Position numbers and translations under genes: made by a program. Below the pieces are notes generated by a model that did no database searches, was not told the DNA's origin, and was given only the letters and a program-made list of their open reading frames with translations. 64,000 nt of DNA from Propionibacterium cyclohexanicum (GTDB taxonomy: Bacteria; Actinomycetota; Actinomycetes; Propionibacteriales; Propionibacteriaceae). This document shows, one piece after another, positions 41,068-51,100 of the stretch (positions within the stretch are counted from its first letter, which is position 1; every line of letters starts with the position of its first letter). Location of the stretch: NCBI RefSeq assembly GCF_900111365.1, contig NZ_FOGZ01000018.1:1-64000 (forward strand), read 5' to 3'.

Positions 41068-42603
41068 GTGAGCCAGCGCCATCCCCAGCAGTCCCCCAGG
41101 CAGCCCTCCAGCGCAGAGCAGGACCTGCCCGAGCAGTTCCGAATCCGTTCGGAGAAGCGGGCACGCTATCTGGACGAGGGCAAGCAGGCCTATCCGGTCG
41201 ACCTGCGGCGTGACCACACGCTGTCCCAGGTGCGGGCCGGGTGGCCAGATCTGGCAGCAGGCGAGGAGACCCAGGATGTCGTGACGATCGGCGGGCGGGT
41301 GATGTTCATCCGCAACTCAGGTCGGCTGTGCTTTGCGACCCTCCAGGACGGCTTCAGCCCCGATCACGACGCGGAACGATTGCAGATCATGCTGAGCCGT
41401 GCCGAGATCGGCGAGGACGCGCTGGCGGCCTGGAAGAACGACATCGATCTGGGCGACTTCGTGTGGGTGCGCGGGCGTGTCATCGCGTCCAAGCGGGGCG
41501 AGCTGTCGGTGCTGGCCCAGCAGTGGCGGCTGGCCAGCAAGGCGCTGCGCCCGCTGCCGACCCTCCACAGGGAGCTCTCCGAGGAATCGCGGGTCCGTCA
41601 GCGCTACAGCGACCTCATCGTGCGTCCCCAGGCTCGCGAGATCGTGCGCGAGCGCGCCGAGATCACCGCCACCATCCGTCGCAGCCTCGGCGAGCAGGGC
41701 TATCTCGAGGTCGAGACGCCCATCCTGCAATCCCAGCACGGCGGCGCGGCAGCGCGACCTTTCACGACCCACCTCAATGCCTTCGACATCGACATGTACC
41801 TGCGCATCGCGCTGGAACTGCACCTCAAGCGCGTCATGGTCGGCGGGGCCGACCGGGTCTACGAGATCGGCCGGGTCTTCCGCAATGAGGGCGTCGACTC
41901 CTCGCACTCCCCCGAGTTCACCATGCTCGAGGCCTATCAGAGCTGGGGCGACCAGTTCACCATCGCCGATACCCTCAAGTCGATCATCATGGCGGTGGCC
42001 GACGCGCTGGGCCGCCATCAGATCGAGACCGAGCACGGCGGCATAGACCTGGACGGCGAGTGGACCTGGCTGCCGGTCTACGACGGCCTGTCCCAGGAGC
42101 TGGGCGAGGAGATCACCCCCGTCACCCCGCTTGCCCGGCTGCGCGCGATCGCCGACGCCCACCACATCGGCTACGACGAGGGCTGGATCGACCAGAAGCT
42201 CGTCATGGAGCTGTTCGAGGCGCTCGTCGAGAAGAAGCTGGTGGCACCCACCTTCGTCTGCGACTTCCCCGAGATCGCCCAGCCGCTGGCCCGGCGCCAC
42301 CGGAGCAAGCCCGGCTGTATCGAGGCCTGGGATCTCATCATCGGGGGAGTGGAGCGCGGTACGGGCTTCAGCGAGCTCGTCGACCCGGTGATCCAGCGTG
42401 AGATCCTCACCGAGCAGTCGCTCGCCGCAGCCGCCGGCGATCCGGAGGCCATGCAGCTCGACGAGGACTTCCTCACCGCACTGGAGCAGGGCTGCCCCCC
42501 GATGGGTGGACTGGGGCTGGGCATCGACCGGCTCCTCATGCTGTTCACCGGAGCCGGGATCCGCGAGACGATCCTCTTCCCCCTGCTGCGCCCGCTTGGC
42601 TGA
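41068..42603 (+). CDS. lysS: Lysyl-tRNA synthetase, class II
   Basis: A 511-residue class II LysRS. The N-terminal OB fold (about 65-165: VVTIGGRVMFIRNSGRLCFATLQDG) binds the anticodon. The catalytic core has motif 1 (REIVRERAEITATIRRSL...GYLEVETPIL), motif 2 (ADRVYEIGRVFRNEGVDSSHSPEFTMLEAYQ) and motif 3 (GLGLGIDRLLMLFTGAGIRETILFP). Length and motif order are normal. TLHRELSEESRVRQRYSDLI replaces the commoner FRGLTDPE..RQRYVDLI, a mild divergence that may mark a second lysS-type paralogue. Start GTG, probably leaderless. Confidence 0.93.
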   Translation: MSQRHPQQSPRQPSSAEQDLPEQFRIRSEKRARYLDEGKQAYPVDLRRDHTLSQVRAGWPDLAAGEETQDVVTIGGRVMFIRNSGRLCFATLQDGFSPDHDAERLQIMLSRAEIGEDALAAWKNDIDLGDFVWVRGRVIASKRGELSVLAQQWRLASKALRPLPTLHRELSEESRVRQRYSDLIVRPQAREIVRERAEITATIRRSLGEQGYLEVETPILQSQHGGAAARPFTTHLNAFDIDMYLRIALELHLKRVMVGGADRVYEIGRVFRNEGVDSSHSPEFTMLEAYQSWGDQFTIADTLKSIIMAVADALGRHQIETEHGGIDLDGEWTWLPVYDGLSQELGEEITPVTPLARLRAIADAHHIGYDEGWIDQKLVMELFEALVEKKLVAPTFVCDFPEIAQPLARRHRSKPGCIEAWDLIIGGVERGTGFSELVDPVIQREILTEQSLAAAAGDPEAMQLDEDFLTALEQGCPPMGGLGLGIDRLLMLFTGAGIRETILFPLLRPLG

Positions 42604-42658
42604 GCATCGCCCTCCCCCCGGCCCGCCGCACAGGGCGGGGGTGAGCCCCAGGGGCGGT

Positions 42659-43303
42659 TCACAGACGCTGGAAGACCGTCACCGCGTCCTCGAGGATGAA
42701 GTCCTGGCCCTCTGGCGTCGTGACCTGACGCGGACGCCTGGTGTCGAGGGTGATCGCCCACAGCTGCGGGTCGAGAGCCAGCTCGGCCACCTGGTCTTCT
42801 GGGATGAACGGGCGATGGCCGTGCACGATCGGCGCCCACGGTGGCATCGCGCCGTGCGAGATGACGAGCAGATGACCCGCAGGGGCCACCAGCTGGGCCA
42901 TCCGGCGCAGGATCGAGGTGCGGTCCAGCGCCACCGGGGAATGCATGAAACAGGAGCTGACCAGGTCGAAGGTCCCATCGCCGGACCACTGGGAGAGGTC
43001 AGCGGTGATGAAGCGGCACTGAGCCGGTGTCAATCCCGCATCCTCGGCGCCCTTGCGCGCCCGCCGCGTGGCAGAAGGCGAGATGTCCACGCCGGTCACC
43101 GTCCAGCCGCGCCGGGCCAGCCAGATCGCGTCGGCCCCTTCGCCGCAGGCCAGGTCGAGCGCCCGTCCCGGGCGCAGCGGCGAGGCCGCGAAGACCAAGG
43201 ACTCGTTCGGCCGACCGCTCCACACCCTCGTGGAATCGGAATAGGCGTGCTCCCAGAACTGTGCTGGCTCGGGGAGCTGTTCGGGTGCTGGACTGGCTGT
43301 CAT
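42659..43303 (-). CDS. Class I SAM-dependent methyltransferase
   Basis: A 214-residue Rossmann methyltransferase. Motif I is ALDLACGEGADAIWLARRGWTVTGVDIS (about 50-78), followed by CRFITADLSQW and FDLVSSCFMHSP. Similar proteins are annotated as tellurite-resistance/SAM methyltransferases; the acceptor is unknown. The ATG at 43303 has AGGA 8 nt upstream; an earlier start would add 39 residues of unlike composition. It is convergent with lysS and divergent from the E1alpha gene. Confidence 0.8.
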   Translation of the reverse strand: MTASPAPEQLPEPAQFWEHAYSDSTRVWSGRPNESLVFAASPLRPGRALDLACGEGADAIWLARRGWTVTGVDISPSATRRARKGAEDAGLTPAQCRFITADLSQWSGDGTFDLVSSCFMHSPVALDRTSILRRMAQLVAPAGHLLVISHGAMPPWAPIVHGHRPFIPEDQVAELALDPQLWAITLDTRRPRQVTTPEGQDFILEDAVTVFQRL

Positions 43304-43517
43304 GCGATGGTCCTGTTCGGCGCGCTCATGGGGCCAGTGTGTGGCGTTCGGGGCAGCCAGGCAAGGACTGCCCCGAATCGCGCTGGGCTCGGGCGCAGAC
43401 CAGACGGGTTCGGGGCCCACCCGGAGGGGCCCCGGCGCAGGCCTTCGGCCCGGTCGGAGGGCTTGCCCGATCTCGGGCAGGGTTCGGGAAGAACTGATTG
43501 CGAGTGAAGGCTACGGT

Positions 43518-43542
43518 CGGGTAACTTACTATTCGGTAACTT
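43518..43542 (+). promoter_or_regulatory. Direct repeats in the E1alpha promoter region
   Basis: GGTAACTT occurs at 43520-43527 and 43535-43542, 15 bp apart, flanking TACTAT (43527-43532), a possible -10 box. The stretch is markedly A/T-rich for this genome and lies 27 bp before the E1alpha ATG, a plausible operator/promoter. Confidence 0.45.
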
Positions 43543-43568
43543 GGCTCTTCATCGTACGAAGGATCCCC

Positions 43569-44681
43569 ATGGACTCCGATGATCCGACGCAGCCCATCCA
43601 GCTGCTCACCCCGGATGGCCGGCTCGTCGAGCATCCGCAATTCCGCTGGGAGGGCAGCGACGAGCAACTCGTCACGATGCTGCGCCAGATGCGCCGGGGA
43701 CGCCGTCTCGACATCGAGGGAGCCGCGCTGCAGCGCCATGGCGAGCTGGGGCTGTGGCCGCCGATGATGGGCCAGGAGGGCTACCAAGCCGGCGCTGCAG
43801 CAGTCTTGACACCGCAGGACATGGTCTTCGCCACCTATCGCGACCAACTGCTGGCCCTGGCCAGAGGGGTCGGCCTGCCCGAACTCCTCGCGCTGTGGCG
43901 CGGCTCGGGACTGTCACGCTGGGACAGCGCCACGCTCCAGCTGGCGCCCTACTCGCTCATCATCGGTTCCCATCCCCTCCATGCCGTCGGATATGCCATG
44001 GGAATCGCCTACGACAAGGCACATCATCCCGACGACAGGGCGAACGACGCCGTCTCGTTCGTCTGCTACGGAGACGGCGCGTCCAGTCAGGGCGACACGA
44101 GTGAGGCGCTGGTCTTCGCGGCGGCCTACCGGGCACCGGTGGTCTTCTGCTGCGTCAACAACCAGTGGGCAATCAGCGAGCCGACGGCCGTACAGGCCCC
44201 CATCCCGCTCTACCAGCGGGCATTCGGCTTCGGCATTCCTGGCATCAGGGTCGACGGCAACGACCCATTGGCCAGCCAGGCGGTGCTCGGCTGGGCCTTC
44301 GAGCACGCTCGGTCCGGGAAGGGTCCGGTGCTCGTCGAGGCGCTCACCTACCGGATGGGTCCGCACACCACGAGCGACGATCCGACGAAGTACCGCCCGG
44401 CCGAGCTCACCGAGCAGTGGCGGGCCAAGGATCCCATCGACCGCCTGCAGAAACTCCTCCTGCGCCGCCAGATCATCGACCAGGGCTGGCTGGATGTGAT
44501 GGATGCCGAGCTCGACGACTTCGGCGCCCAGATCCGCACGACCTGCCACGAACTGCCTGACACCCCCGTCGAGGAGGTCTTCGACAATGTCGTGGCCCAC
44601 CCCGGCCTCGACCTGCTCGAGCAGCGTGCCGAAACCCTCGGCTGGATCGCCACCCCCCCGAGCGAAGGAGACCGGGCATGA
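43569..44681 (+). CDS. 2-oxoacid dehydrogenase E1 component, alpha subunit
   Basis: A 370-residue TPP-dependent E1alpha of the alpha2beta2 type, decarboxylating pyruvate or a branched-chain 2-oxoacid. TPP motif GDGASSQGDTSEALVFAAAYRAPVVFCCVNNQWAIS (about 158-195) begins with the GDG and ends with NN. MRRGRRLDIEGAALQRHGELGLWPPMMGQEG and YRDQLLALARGV are conserved substrate-channel segments; RMGPHTTSDDPTKYR is the phosphorylation-loop region. AAGGA precedes the ATG. It overlaps the E1beta start by ATGA. The substrate (pyruvate or branched chain) is undecided; the E2 linker favours the BkdC type. Confidence 0.88.
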   Translation: MDSDDPTQPIQLLTPDGRLVEHPQFRWEGSDEQLVTMLRQMRRGRRLDIEGAALQRHGELGLWPPMMGQEGYQAGAAAVLTPQDMVFATYRDQLLALARGVGLPELLALWRGSGLSRWDSATLQLAPYSLIIGSHPLHAVGYAMGIAYDKAHHPDDRANDAVSFVCYGDGASSQGDTSEALVFAAAYRAPVVFCCVNNQWAISEPTAVQAPIPLYQRAFGFGIPGIRVDGNDPLASQAVLGWAFEHARSGKGPVLVEALTYRMGPHTTSDDPTKYRPAELTEQWRAKDPIDRLQKLLLRRQIIDQGWLDVMDAELDDFGAQIRTTCHELPDTPVEEVFDNVVAHPGLDLLEQRAETLGWIATPPSEGDRA

Positions 44682-45652
44682 CCACCCTCACCCTTGCCAA
44701 GGCCCTCAATGCCGGCCTGCGCGCGTCCATGGACGACGATCCGAAGGTGGTGCTCATGGGCGAGGACATCGGCGCGCTGGGCGGGGTCTTCCGGATCACC
44801 GAGGGGCTGCGCGAGGACTTCGGGCCGGACCGCGTCATCGACACGCCGCTCGCTGAGGCCGGGATCGTCGGGGCCGCCATCGGGCTTGCGCTGCGCGGCT
44901 ATCGCCCCGTGGTGGAGATCCAGTTCGACGGATTCGTCTTCCCCGCCTTCGACCAGATCGTCAATCAGCTCGCCCGCTATCGCTCCCGCACCCACGGGCG
45001 GGTGAGCCTGCCAGTGGTGATCAGGATTCCGTTCGGTGGTGGCATCGGAGCCGCCGAGCACCACTCCGAGTCGCCGGAGAGCTATTTCGTCCACACCCCG
45101 GGGCTCCAGGTGGTCTCCTGCGCCACCCCCCATGATGCCTACTGGCTGATCCGCCAGGCGATCGCCTGTCTGGACCCGGTCATCTTCTTCGAGCCCAAGC
45201 GCCGCTACTACGCGAAGGGCGATGTGGACCTTGCCGCACCCGACCTGGCGATGCAGGAGGCCCGCACGGTGCGCCGGGGCGATGATCTCACCGTGCTGTG
45301 CTACGGGCCGATGGTCCAGACCTGCCTGGACGCCGCCAAGTCGGCCGCCGCAGAGGGACGCGAGCTCGAGGTCATCGATCTGCGAAGCCTGGCGCCCTTC
45401 GACATGGCGACCATCCGCCGCTCCGTGCACCGCACCCACCGGGCAATCGTCGTGCACGAGGCGCACCGCACCCTGGGGCCTGGCGCCGAGCTGGCCGCCC
45501 GGCTCGACGAGGAGTTCTTCGCGGAGCTCGCGGCACCCGTGCTGCGCGTCGCGGGCTGGGACACCGTCTATCCGCCGGCCCGCAGCGAGATGCACTATCT
45601 GCCTACCGTGGAGCGCGTTCTCGATGCCGTCGATGCCTCCTTCTCCTACTGA
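44678..45652 (+). CDS. 2-oxoacid dehydrogenase E1 component, beta subunit
   Basis: A 324-residue E1beta. MGEDIGALGGVFRITEGL, RVIDTPLAEAGIVGAAIGLALRGYRPVVEIQFDGFVFPAFDQIVNQ, and GGGIGAAEHHSESPESYFVHTPGLQVV are standard E1beta blocks that complete the TPP site with the alpha subunit. PVIFFEPKRRYY and VHEAHRTLGPGAELAARL belong to the C-terminal transketolase domain. It is translationally coupled to E1alpha and lies 66 bp upstream of the E2 gene. Together the three genes encode E1 and E2; no E3 gene is present in the window. Confidence 0.9.
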   Translation: MTTLTLAKALNAGLRASMDDDPKVVLMGEDIGALGGVFRITEGLREDFGPDRVIDTPLAEAGIVGAAIGLALRGYRPVVEIQFDGFVFPAFDQIVNQLARYRSRTHGRVSLPVVIRIPFGGGIGAAEHHSESPESYFVHTPGLQVVSCATPHDAYWLIRQAIACLDPVIFFEPKRRYYAKGDVDLAAPDLAMQEARTVRRGDDLTVLCYGPMVQTCLDAAKSAAAEGRELEVIDLRSLAPFDMATIRRSVHRTHRAIVVHEAHRTLGPGAELAARLDEEFFAELAAPVLRVAGWDTVYPPARSEMHYLPTVERVLDAVDASFSY

Positions 45653-45718
45653 TCAACAGCCGCCCATGCCGGTCCTGCACCCTTGCCCCCGCGTACTGCC
45701 GTCCTTTGAGGAGCCCCG

Positions 45719-46957
45719 ATGCCCGAATACCTGATGCCCGATGCCGGTGAGGGTCTCACCGAGGCCGATGTCGTCGAATGGCATGTCGGTCTCGGCGATC
45801 ACGTCAAGGTCAACGATCCGCTGCTCGATGTCGAGACGGCGAAGTCCGTCGTAGAGCTGCCCTCCCCCTTCGAGGGAGTCGTCACCGCGATTCACGTGGC
45901 CCCGGGCACCACAGTGCAGGTGGGCAGGCCGATCGTCTTCATCGACGACGGCACCGAAGCCGCCGTCGCGCCGCAAGCAGCCCCCGCAGCAGGTGTCCCG
46001 GATAGACAGCTGGACGATGATGCCGGCCAGATCCCCCCCGAGCTTGCCGAGGCCCTGGCCGGCGGCATGGTGGGGGAGACCCTCGTGTCGCCGGAACTGC
46101 CCGAGCCCACCGCCCGCGACGACCAGGAGAGCGTGCGCCCGCTGCTCGTCGGCTACGGGGCCGCCGATGAGAAGCTGGTGGGGGGTGCCACGCCGCGCCG
46201 TCGCCGCAGCCATGACGTGAGCAGGCGCAGCGCTCCGGGGCAGCCCCGCGGCGACGAGTACATTGCGGTGGACACCGTGCGTCGCGTCACAGCCCGCAAT
46301 GTGGTGGCCTCCCGGCGCGCGAAGGTGCACACCACGACCTTCATCACCTGCGATGTCAGCGAGACGAAGGCACTGGTCACCAGGCTGCGCGCCCGCCGGG
46401 AGTTCCAAGGCCTCCATGTCACCCCGCTGCTCATCTGGTGCAAGGCGGTGTGCCTGGCGATGCGCCACAATCCGATGCTCAACGCCTCGTGGGCCCCCGA
46501 CGCCGACCGGATCGTGCTCCACCACGATGTGAACATCGGGATCGCCGCCGACACCCCCCGCGGACTCATGGTGCCGGTGCTCCAGCAGGCCCAGGACCGG
46601 GATCTGGTGAGCATGGCCGAGGAGCTGACCCGGCTGGTCGATGTGGCCAAGAGCGGCACCCTGCAGCCGAGCGACTATCGCAACGGCACCTTCACCATCA
46701 CCAATGTGGGCGGTCTGGGCCTGGAGGCGGGTACTCCGATCATCAACGGGCCCGAGTCGGCAATCCTCGCCATGGGGGCCATTGCGCGACGTCCCTGGGT
46801 GGTGGGGAGCGGGGACGACGAGACGATCGTGCCACGCTGGGTGACCACCATGTCACTAGCCTTCGACCACCGCCTCATCGACGGTGCGGTGGCCTCGCGG
46901 TTCCTCGTGGATCTGGCTGCACTGGTGAGTGACCCGGCCCTGGCCATGGCCTACTGA
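45719..46957 (+). CDS. 2-oxoacid dehydrogenase E2 (dihydrolipoamide acyltransferase), no visible E3-binding domain
   Basis: A 412-residue E2. One lipoyl domain (1-80) with lipoyl-lysine in DVETAKSVVE (about K43); a linker with PLLVGYGAADEKLVGGATPRRRR as in actinobacterial BkdC proteins; then the catalytic domain (about 180-412) ending SLAFDHRLIDGAVAS with the active-site His and Asp. Between linker and catalytic domain I cannot find the peripheral-subunit-binding domain (PxxRxLAxExGVDL...GTGPxGRI); only about 20 residues separate them. GAGGAG lies 6 nt before the ATG. Confidence 0.88.
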   Translation: MPEYLMPDAGEGLTEADVVEWHVGLGDHVKVNDPLLDVETAKSVVELPSPFEGVVTAIHVAPGTTVQVGRPIVFIDDGTEAAVAPQAAPAAGVPDRQLDDDAGQIPPELAEALAGGMVGETLVSPELPEPTARDDQESVRPLLVGYGAADEKLVGGATPRRRRSHDVSRRSAPGQPRGDEYIAVDTVRRVTARNVVASRRAKVHTTTFITCDVSETKALVTRLRARREFQGLHVTPLLIWCKAVCLAMRHNPMLNASWAPDADRIVLHHDVNIGIAADTPRGLMVPVLQQAQDRDLVSMAEELTRLVDVAKSGTLQPSDYRNGTFTITNVGGLGLEAGTPIINGPESAILAMGAIARRPWVVGSGDDETIVPRWVTTMSLAFDHRLIDGAVASRFLVDLAALVSDPALAMAY

Positions 46958-47017
46958 GCGATATGGCGAGGGCGTGCCCGGTGCATCGGGCGGTTCCCGG
47001 TGCGCCGCCTGCTCCGG

Positions 47018-47299
47018 CTACTTCCACAGGGTCGCGACGAAGAAGCTCGCCGCGATGAGGCCCAGCCCGATGAGGAAATTCCAGTTGCCGAGTGCGGACA
47101 TCAGTGCAAGATCATTCCCGGCGATGTAGAAGACCACCAGCCAGACGACCCCGAGCAGGCCCAGCGGTACGAAAACATAGGGAACCCAGCCACGGTCCGC
47201 GAGCACGGAGACATTCCTCTTGCGCTTGACGTTCTCGTGAGCCTTGCGCTTGACGGTCTTCTTGTCGGCGGCCTTCTTGCGAACCTTTGACTCCGGCAC
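47018..47299 (-). CDS. crgA: Cell division protein CrgA
   Basis: A 93-residue membrane protein of the actinobacterial CrgA family: a basic N-terminal region (PESKVRKKAADKKTVKRK), then WVPYVFVPLGLLGVVWLVVFYIAG and LGNWNFLIGLGLIAASFFVATLWK as two transmembrane helices. CrgA sits at the division site and interacts with FtsZ and penicillin-binding proteins. Start GTG at 47299 with GAGGAG about 10 nt upstream. It is divergent from the glutamine amidotransferase gene, an arrangement often seen in actinobacteria near pknB. Confidence 0.9.
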   Translation of the reverse strand: MPESKVRKKAADKKTVKRKAHENVKRKRNVSVLADRGWVPYVFVPLGLLGVVWLVVFYIAGNDLALMSALGNWNFLIGLGLIAASFFVATLWK

Positions 47300-47409
47300 G
47301 GTGCTGGTGCTCCTCGTGTGATCTGTGGCGGGCGCGCCCGCTGACGCGCTGGACTGCGACGGGGGCCGTCCCTCCAAGACTAGACGGTCCGGGCTGCGCC
47401 GCTCGCGGG

Positions 47410-47415
47410 TAGCCT
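47410..47415 (+). promoter_or_regulatory. Candidate -10 box of leaderless pabA transcript
   Basis: TAGCCT lies 7 nt before the ATG at 47423, with no Shine-Dalgarno. Confidence 0.5.
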
Positions 47416-47422
47416 GTCTGCC

Positions 47423-48064
47423 ATGAGCCGGATCCTCGTCGTCGACAACTACGACTCGTTCGTCTACAACCTCGTGCAGTACCTGGCCCAGCTCGGCGCC
47501 CAGGTCGAGGTCTGGCGCAACGACGACCCGCGGTTGCGGTCCGGCGAATGGCGAAGCGGCTACGACGGCGTGCTCCTGTCGCCGGGCCCCGGCACGCCCG
47601 AGGACTCCGGAGCCTGCATCGAGCTTGCCCGAACCGCCGGACCGCAGCTGCCGGTCTTCGGTGTCTGCCTGGGTCTGCAGGCCATCGGCGTGGCCTTCGG
47701 CGCAGTGGTCGGACCGGCCCCGCAGATCCGCCACGGCAAGCTCAGCGAGGTGACCCATGACGGCCGCGGTGTCTTCGCCGCGCTGCCCAATCCGCTCGTG
47801 GCAACGCGCTATCACTCCCTGGTGCTGGAGCCGGACACCGTTCCCGAGGTGCTTGAGGTGTCGGCCCGCACTGCCGAGGGGGTCATCATGGCGGTCCGCC
47901 ATCGCAGCCTGCCGGTGGAGGCTGTCCAGTTCCACCCCGAATCGGTGATGACCCAGGGCGGCTACCAGATGCTCGCGAACTGGCTGGCCGACTGCGGTGA
48001 TCCGGGCGCGCCCGGTCGCGCCGCCGGGCTCAGCCCCCTCATGACAGCAGTCGCCGGCCGCTGA
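47423..48064 (+). CDS. pabA: Aminodeoxychorismate/anthranilate synthase glutamine amidotransferase subunit
   Basis: A 213-residue class I glutamine amidotransferase. ILVVDNYDSFVYNLVQYL, LLSPGPGTPEDSG, the nucleophile in FGVCLGLQAIG (about C82), and AVQFHPESVMT (His/Glu of the triad, about 171-173) are all present. It supplies ammonia to PabB or TrpE; no partner gene is in the window, so PabA and TrpG cannot be separated. The position next to crgA favours the PabA-type annotation usual in actinobacteria. A hairpin terminator follows. Confidence 0.87.
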   Translation: MSRILVVDNYDSFVYNLVQYLAQLGAQVEVWRNDDPRLRSGEWRSGYDGVLLSPGPGTPEDSGACIELARTAGPQLPVFGVCLGLQAIGVAFGAVVGPAPQIRHGKLSEVTHDGRGVFAALPNPLVATRYHSLVLEPDTVPEVLEVSARTAEGVIMAVRHRSLPVEAVQFHPESVMTQGGYQMLANWLADCGDPGAPGRAAGLSPLMTAVAGR

Positions 48065-48084
48065 TCCAGCGGGCGGCGACCACC

Positions 48085-48116
48085 GGGCCTGCCGGGGCAT
48101 CCGCCTCGGCAGGCCC
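48085..48116. terminator. Bidirectional terminator between pabA and PPi-PEPCK
   Basis: A 10-bp perfect stem, GGGCCTGCCG (48085-48094) with CGGCAGGCCC (48107-48116), a 12-nt loop, and TTGGTTCATC after it on the plus strand. It separates two convergent genes in a 60-bp gap. Confidence 0.75.
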
Positions 48117-48124
48117 TTGGTTCA

Positions 48125-51100
48125 TCAGCCGAATGCCACCTGGCGGCCGATCGTGCCCACCAGCGACTGGCGGTAGCTCTCGGAACGGTCGGCCTCCAGC
48201 TCGGCCTCCAGCTCGGTGAGCCGCGCGCGCAGCGCCAGCCGAGTGGACACCGCCGCGTCACCGGGGCGCTCGATGTATTCCCTGAGCCGCTCCACTCCCT
48301 CGGAGGCCTGGCGGATGTCCTCGGCCTGCTTGGCGTCCAGCCGCGCCGCGTACCACGGCGAGGCGAGCACCGATTCGCGGGTGAACAGTTCCCGGAACTG
48401 CGGACTGCCCAAGGTCCAGCCCTCGGCGGACCGGCCGTGGGCCATGATCTCCAGCAGCGCCTTGAGCGGGGGGCAGGCCAGCGAGATCGTGCCGTCGTCG
48501 AAGTACATCTGGGCCACCCGCTGATGGGTCTTGACGATGACGTCGACCGAGTCCACGAAGACCTGCTCGTCCTGCACCTCGGGCCGCAGCATCTCCTCGG
48601 TGAAGACCACATCGGGGTGCAAGAAGATACGGCCGAAGTAGTGCGTGACGAAACGCTCATTGATCCGGTAGCCCAGCCGGCTCGCCAGCACCGGACGCCC
48701 GTCGAACTCGAAATCCTCGATCCGATCCAGGTAGCCCTCGCGGATGAGTGTGCGGGCGTCGCGCTCTTCGGGGCCCATATGGCTGAACACCTCGGGCACC
48801 AGCATCGAGATGTCGTGATCCACGCGTACCTTGGGGCCGATGACGCCCGCTGAGCTCAGCCAGCCGTCGTAGCCGGTGAGCACATAGCTCAGCAGCGCAT
48901 TGTTGAGGTCGATCGCCGCCGGCAGCGCATTGAACGGCCCCTTGGTCAGGGCGCCTTCCGAGCCGGCGCCCGTGGTGCTGGGCGACTTGCCGGTCATCGA
49001 GCTGATGAACTCCATGAACAGCTCGGGCAACTCCATGTAGTGCAGGGGGTTGTAGGCGCACAGCGCCGGGATCTTGCCCTCCGGCGGATTGTTGCGGCGC
49101 CCGGCTGCCACGATGTCCACCGGCTGGGGAGCCGGCTTGCCCAGCGGCAGCTTGCGCTGCAATTTGCTCGCCACCTCGGCCACCGCAGTGAGCTCAGGAT
49201 GGGCGTCGGTAGGACGCACCTGCAGATAGCGAGGGTTCTTGCTCTTCGTGCCGTCGGGCAGATGCCGCGAGTCAGCCGAGCACACCCAGTAGCGGGGCGA
49301 TTCCTCGTCGGGCATCCGGGCTGCGCTGCGGATGAGTTCCTGCACCGGCGCAGTGAACTCGCTGAACGCCTGCACGTCGGTGAGCAGATCGCGCGCCTGG
49401 GCGTGGGTGAGCGGCTCGAAATTGGAGATGAAGGTGTCCGTGCCGCTGGACATGTCCAGCTCCGTCTGCTTGTCGTAGCCGCGGATCTTTGCGTCGTCGG
49501 GACGCTGGAAGAGCAGGTGCTCGCAATTGGTCACGTACTTGCGCGGCGTGCCCGAGGGATCGTCCCACGGCGGGCTCACGGTGCTCGCGGTGATGTCGTC
49601 CTCGCTTTGCACCTTGACCGCGGGGGAGTAGTCGGGACGCAGGCTGAACAGCCGCCAAGAGCCGTCGGGCCGGAATCCGACACGCAACATGTTGACGATG
49701 ATCTTCTGCCCGTCGAGCCGGACCATGTTGCCGTGCCGGCCGTTCATGATGCCCACCGTGAAGTGCGAGCGCCAGTCCTCACCCCACTCGGGCTCGTAGT
49801 AGCGCTTCACGATGAACAGCAGTTCCTTGACCGTCGCGGGGATCGAATCGAGGAAGGCATTGTGCTCGGCGGTGAACCGGCTCGAGCGGGTGAGCAGCTT
49901 GATGACCGAGCCGAGCGAACGCTCGGTGGACAGGATCGGCCGGTGGTCCACGCCGTTCTCGGCGGGGTCGGCGAAACGCTGGGAGTAGTCGCGGTCGAGC
50001 AGTTCCTGGACCTTGTCCATGTCGGAGTCGAAATCGGCGGTGTACGCGTTGCCGAACTCGAAGGCGTCGGCGATCGACTTGCTGATCTCGCTCTTGCCGC
50101 CGCCCGAGACGGTGGCGGGCTTGTGGCACTGGGTCGGTACCGGCGAGACACCCACCAGATGCCACTGGCTGGCATCCAGCTCGCGGTGCTTGCCGAAGAC
50201 CCGGTAGCCGTCGGGCGAGAGGTACTGCTTGTCGGTGAGCAGCTTGATGGTCTGCTCGACGCCCTCGCGCTGCCAGCTGATCTCCTGCTCACGCATCGAG
50301 TAGCGGGCACCCTCGGGGACGAGCACGATGTCGGGGTGCTCGCGGTCGACCGCATGGCCCTGAGGTTTCACCTCGAAGCGTCCGGGATTGTTCTTCAGAA
50401 CCTCGTCGATGGAGTAGCCCTCGGGCGTGCGGTCCACGAACTCCGTGTTGAGGTTCCACGCCGGATAGACGACCGCTCCGCCGGAGTGCTCCTCCTCGGC
50501 GCAGCCCAGCAGATTGGCCGAGTAGCTGATCTGCGTCTTGACTTCCTTCTTGCAATAGCCGAAGTAGTTGTCGGCGACGACGGTGACGATGACCCCGCGG
50601 GCATCGCGGGCACAGACCTTGAAGGCCTTGCCGTCGTTGTACAGCTCGTAGGGGTTCTTCCAGCATTGCCCGTCACGGCGCTGGCGTTCGGTGGCGTCCT
50701 CCCAACTGGGCATGCCAAGGCTCTGCTTGGTCATCGTGGTGAGGTGGGGGGCCAGCACGACGCAGCCGGTATGGCCCGTCCAGGTGCTCGGGTCGAGCGA
50801 GGCGTCGTTCTCGGGCAGGTAGGGATCCCCTCCGTTGCCGAAGATGCCCTCCACGAAGTCGAGATTGGAGACCAGGCCGGCGGGTGCCAGGAAGCGCACC
50901 TCATAGCTGCGTTCCTTGCTGCGTCCGGGCACCGCAGGCACCACCACCGGGCGCATGAGCAGCGACACCCAGGTGTGTGCCGGGCTGGGCTGGTTCGCGG
51001 TGAAGGGCAGGAGGGTCTCCTCCTCGGGGGCCTCGAAGGCGCGGGTCAGGATCTTGGCGAAAACTTCCTTGTCGACCTCGATCTTCTCCTGGGGGATCGG

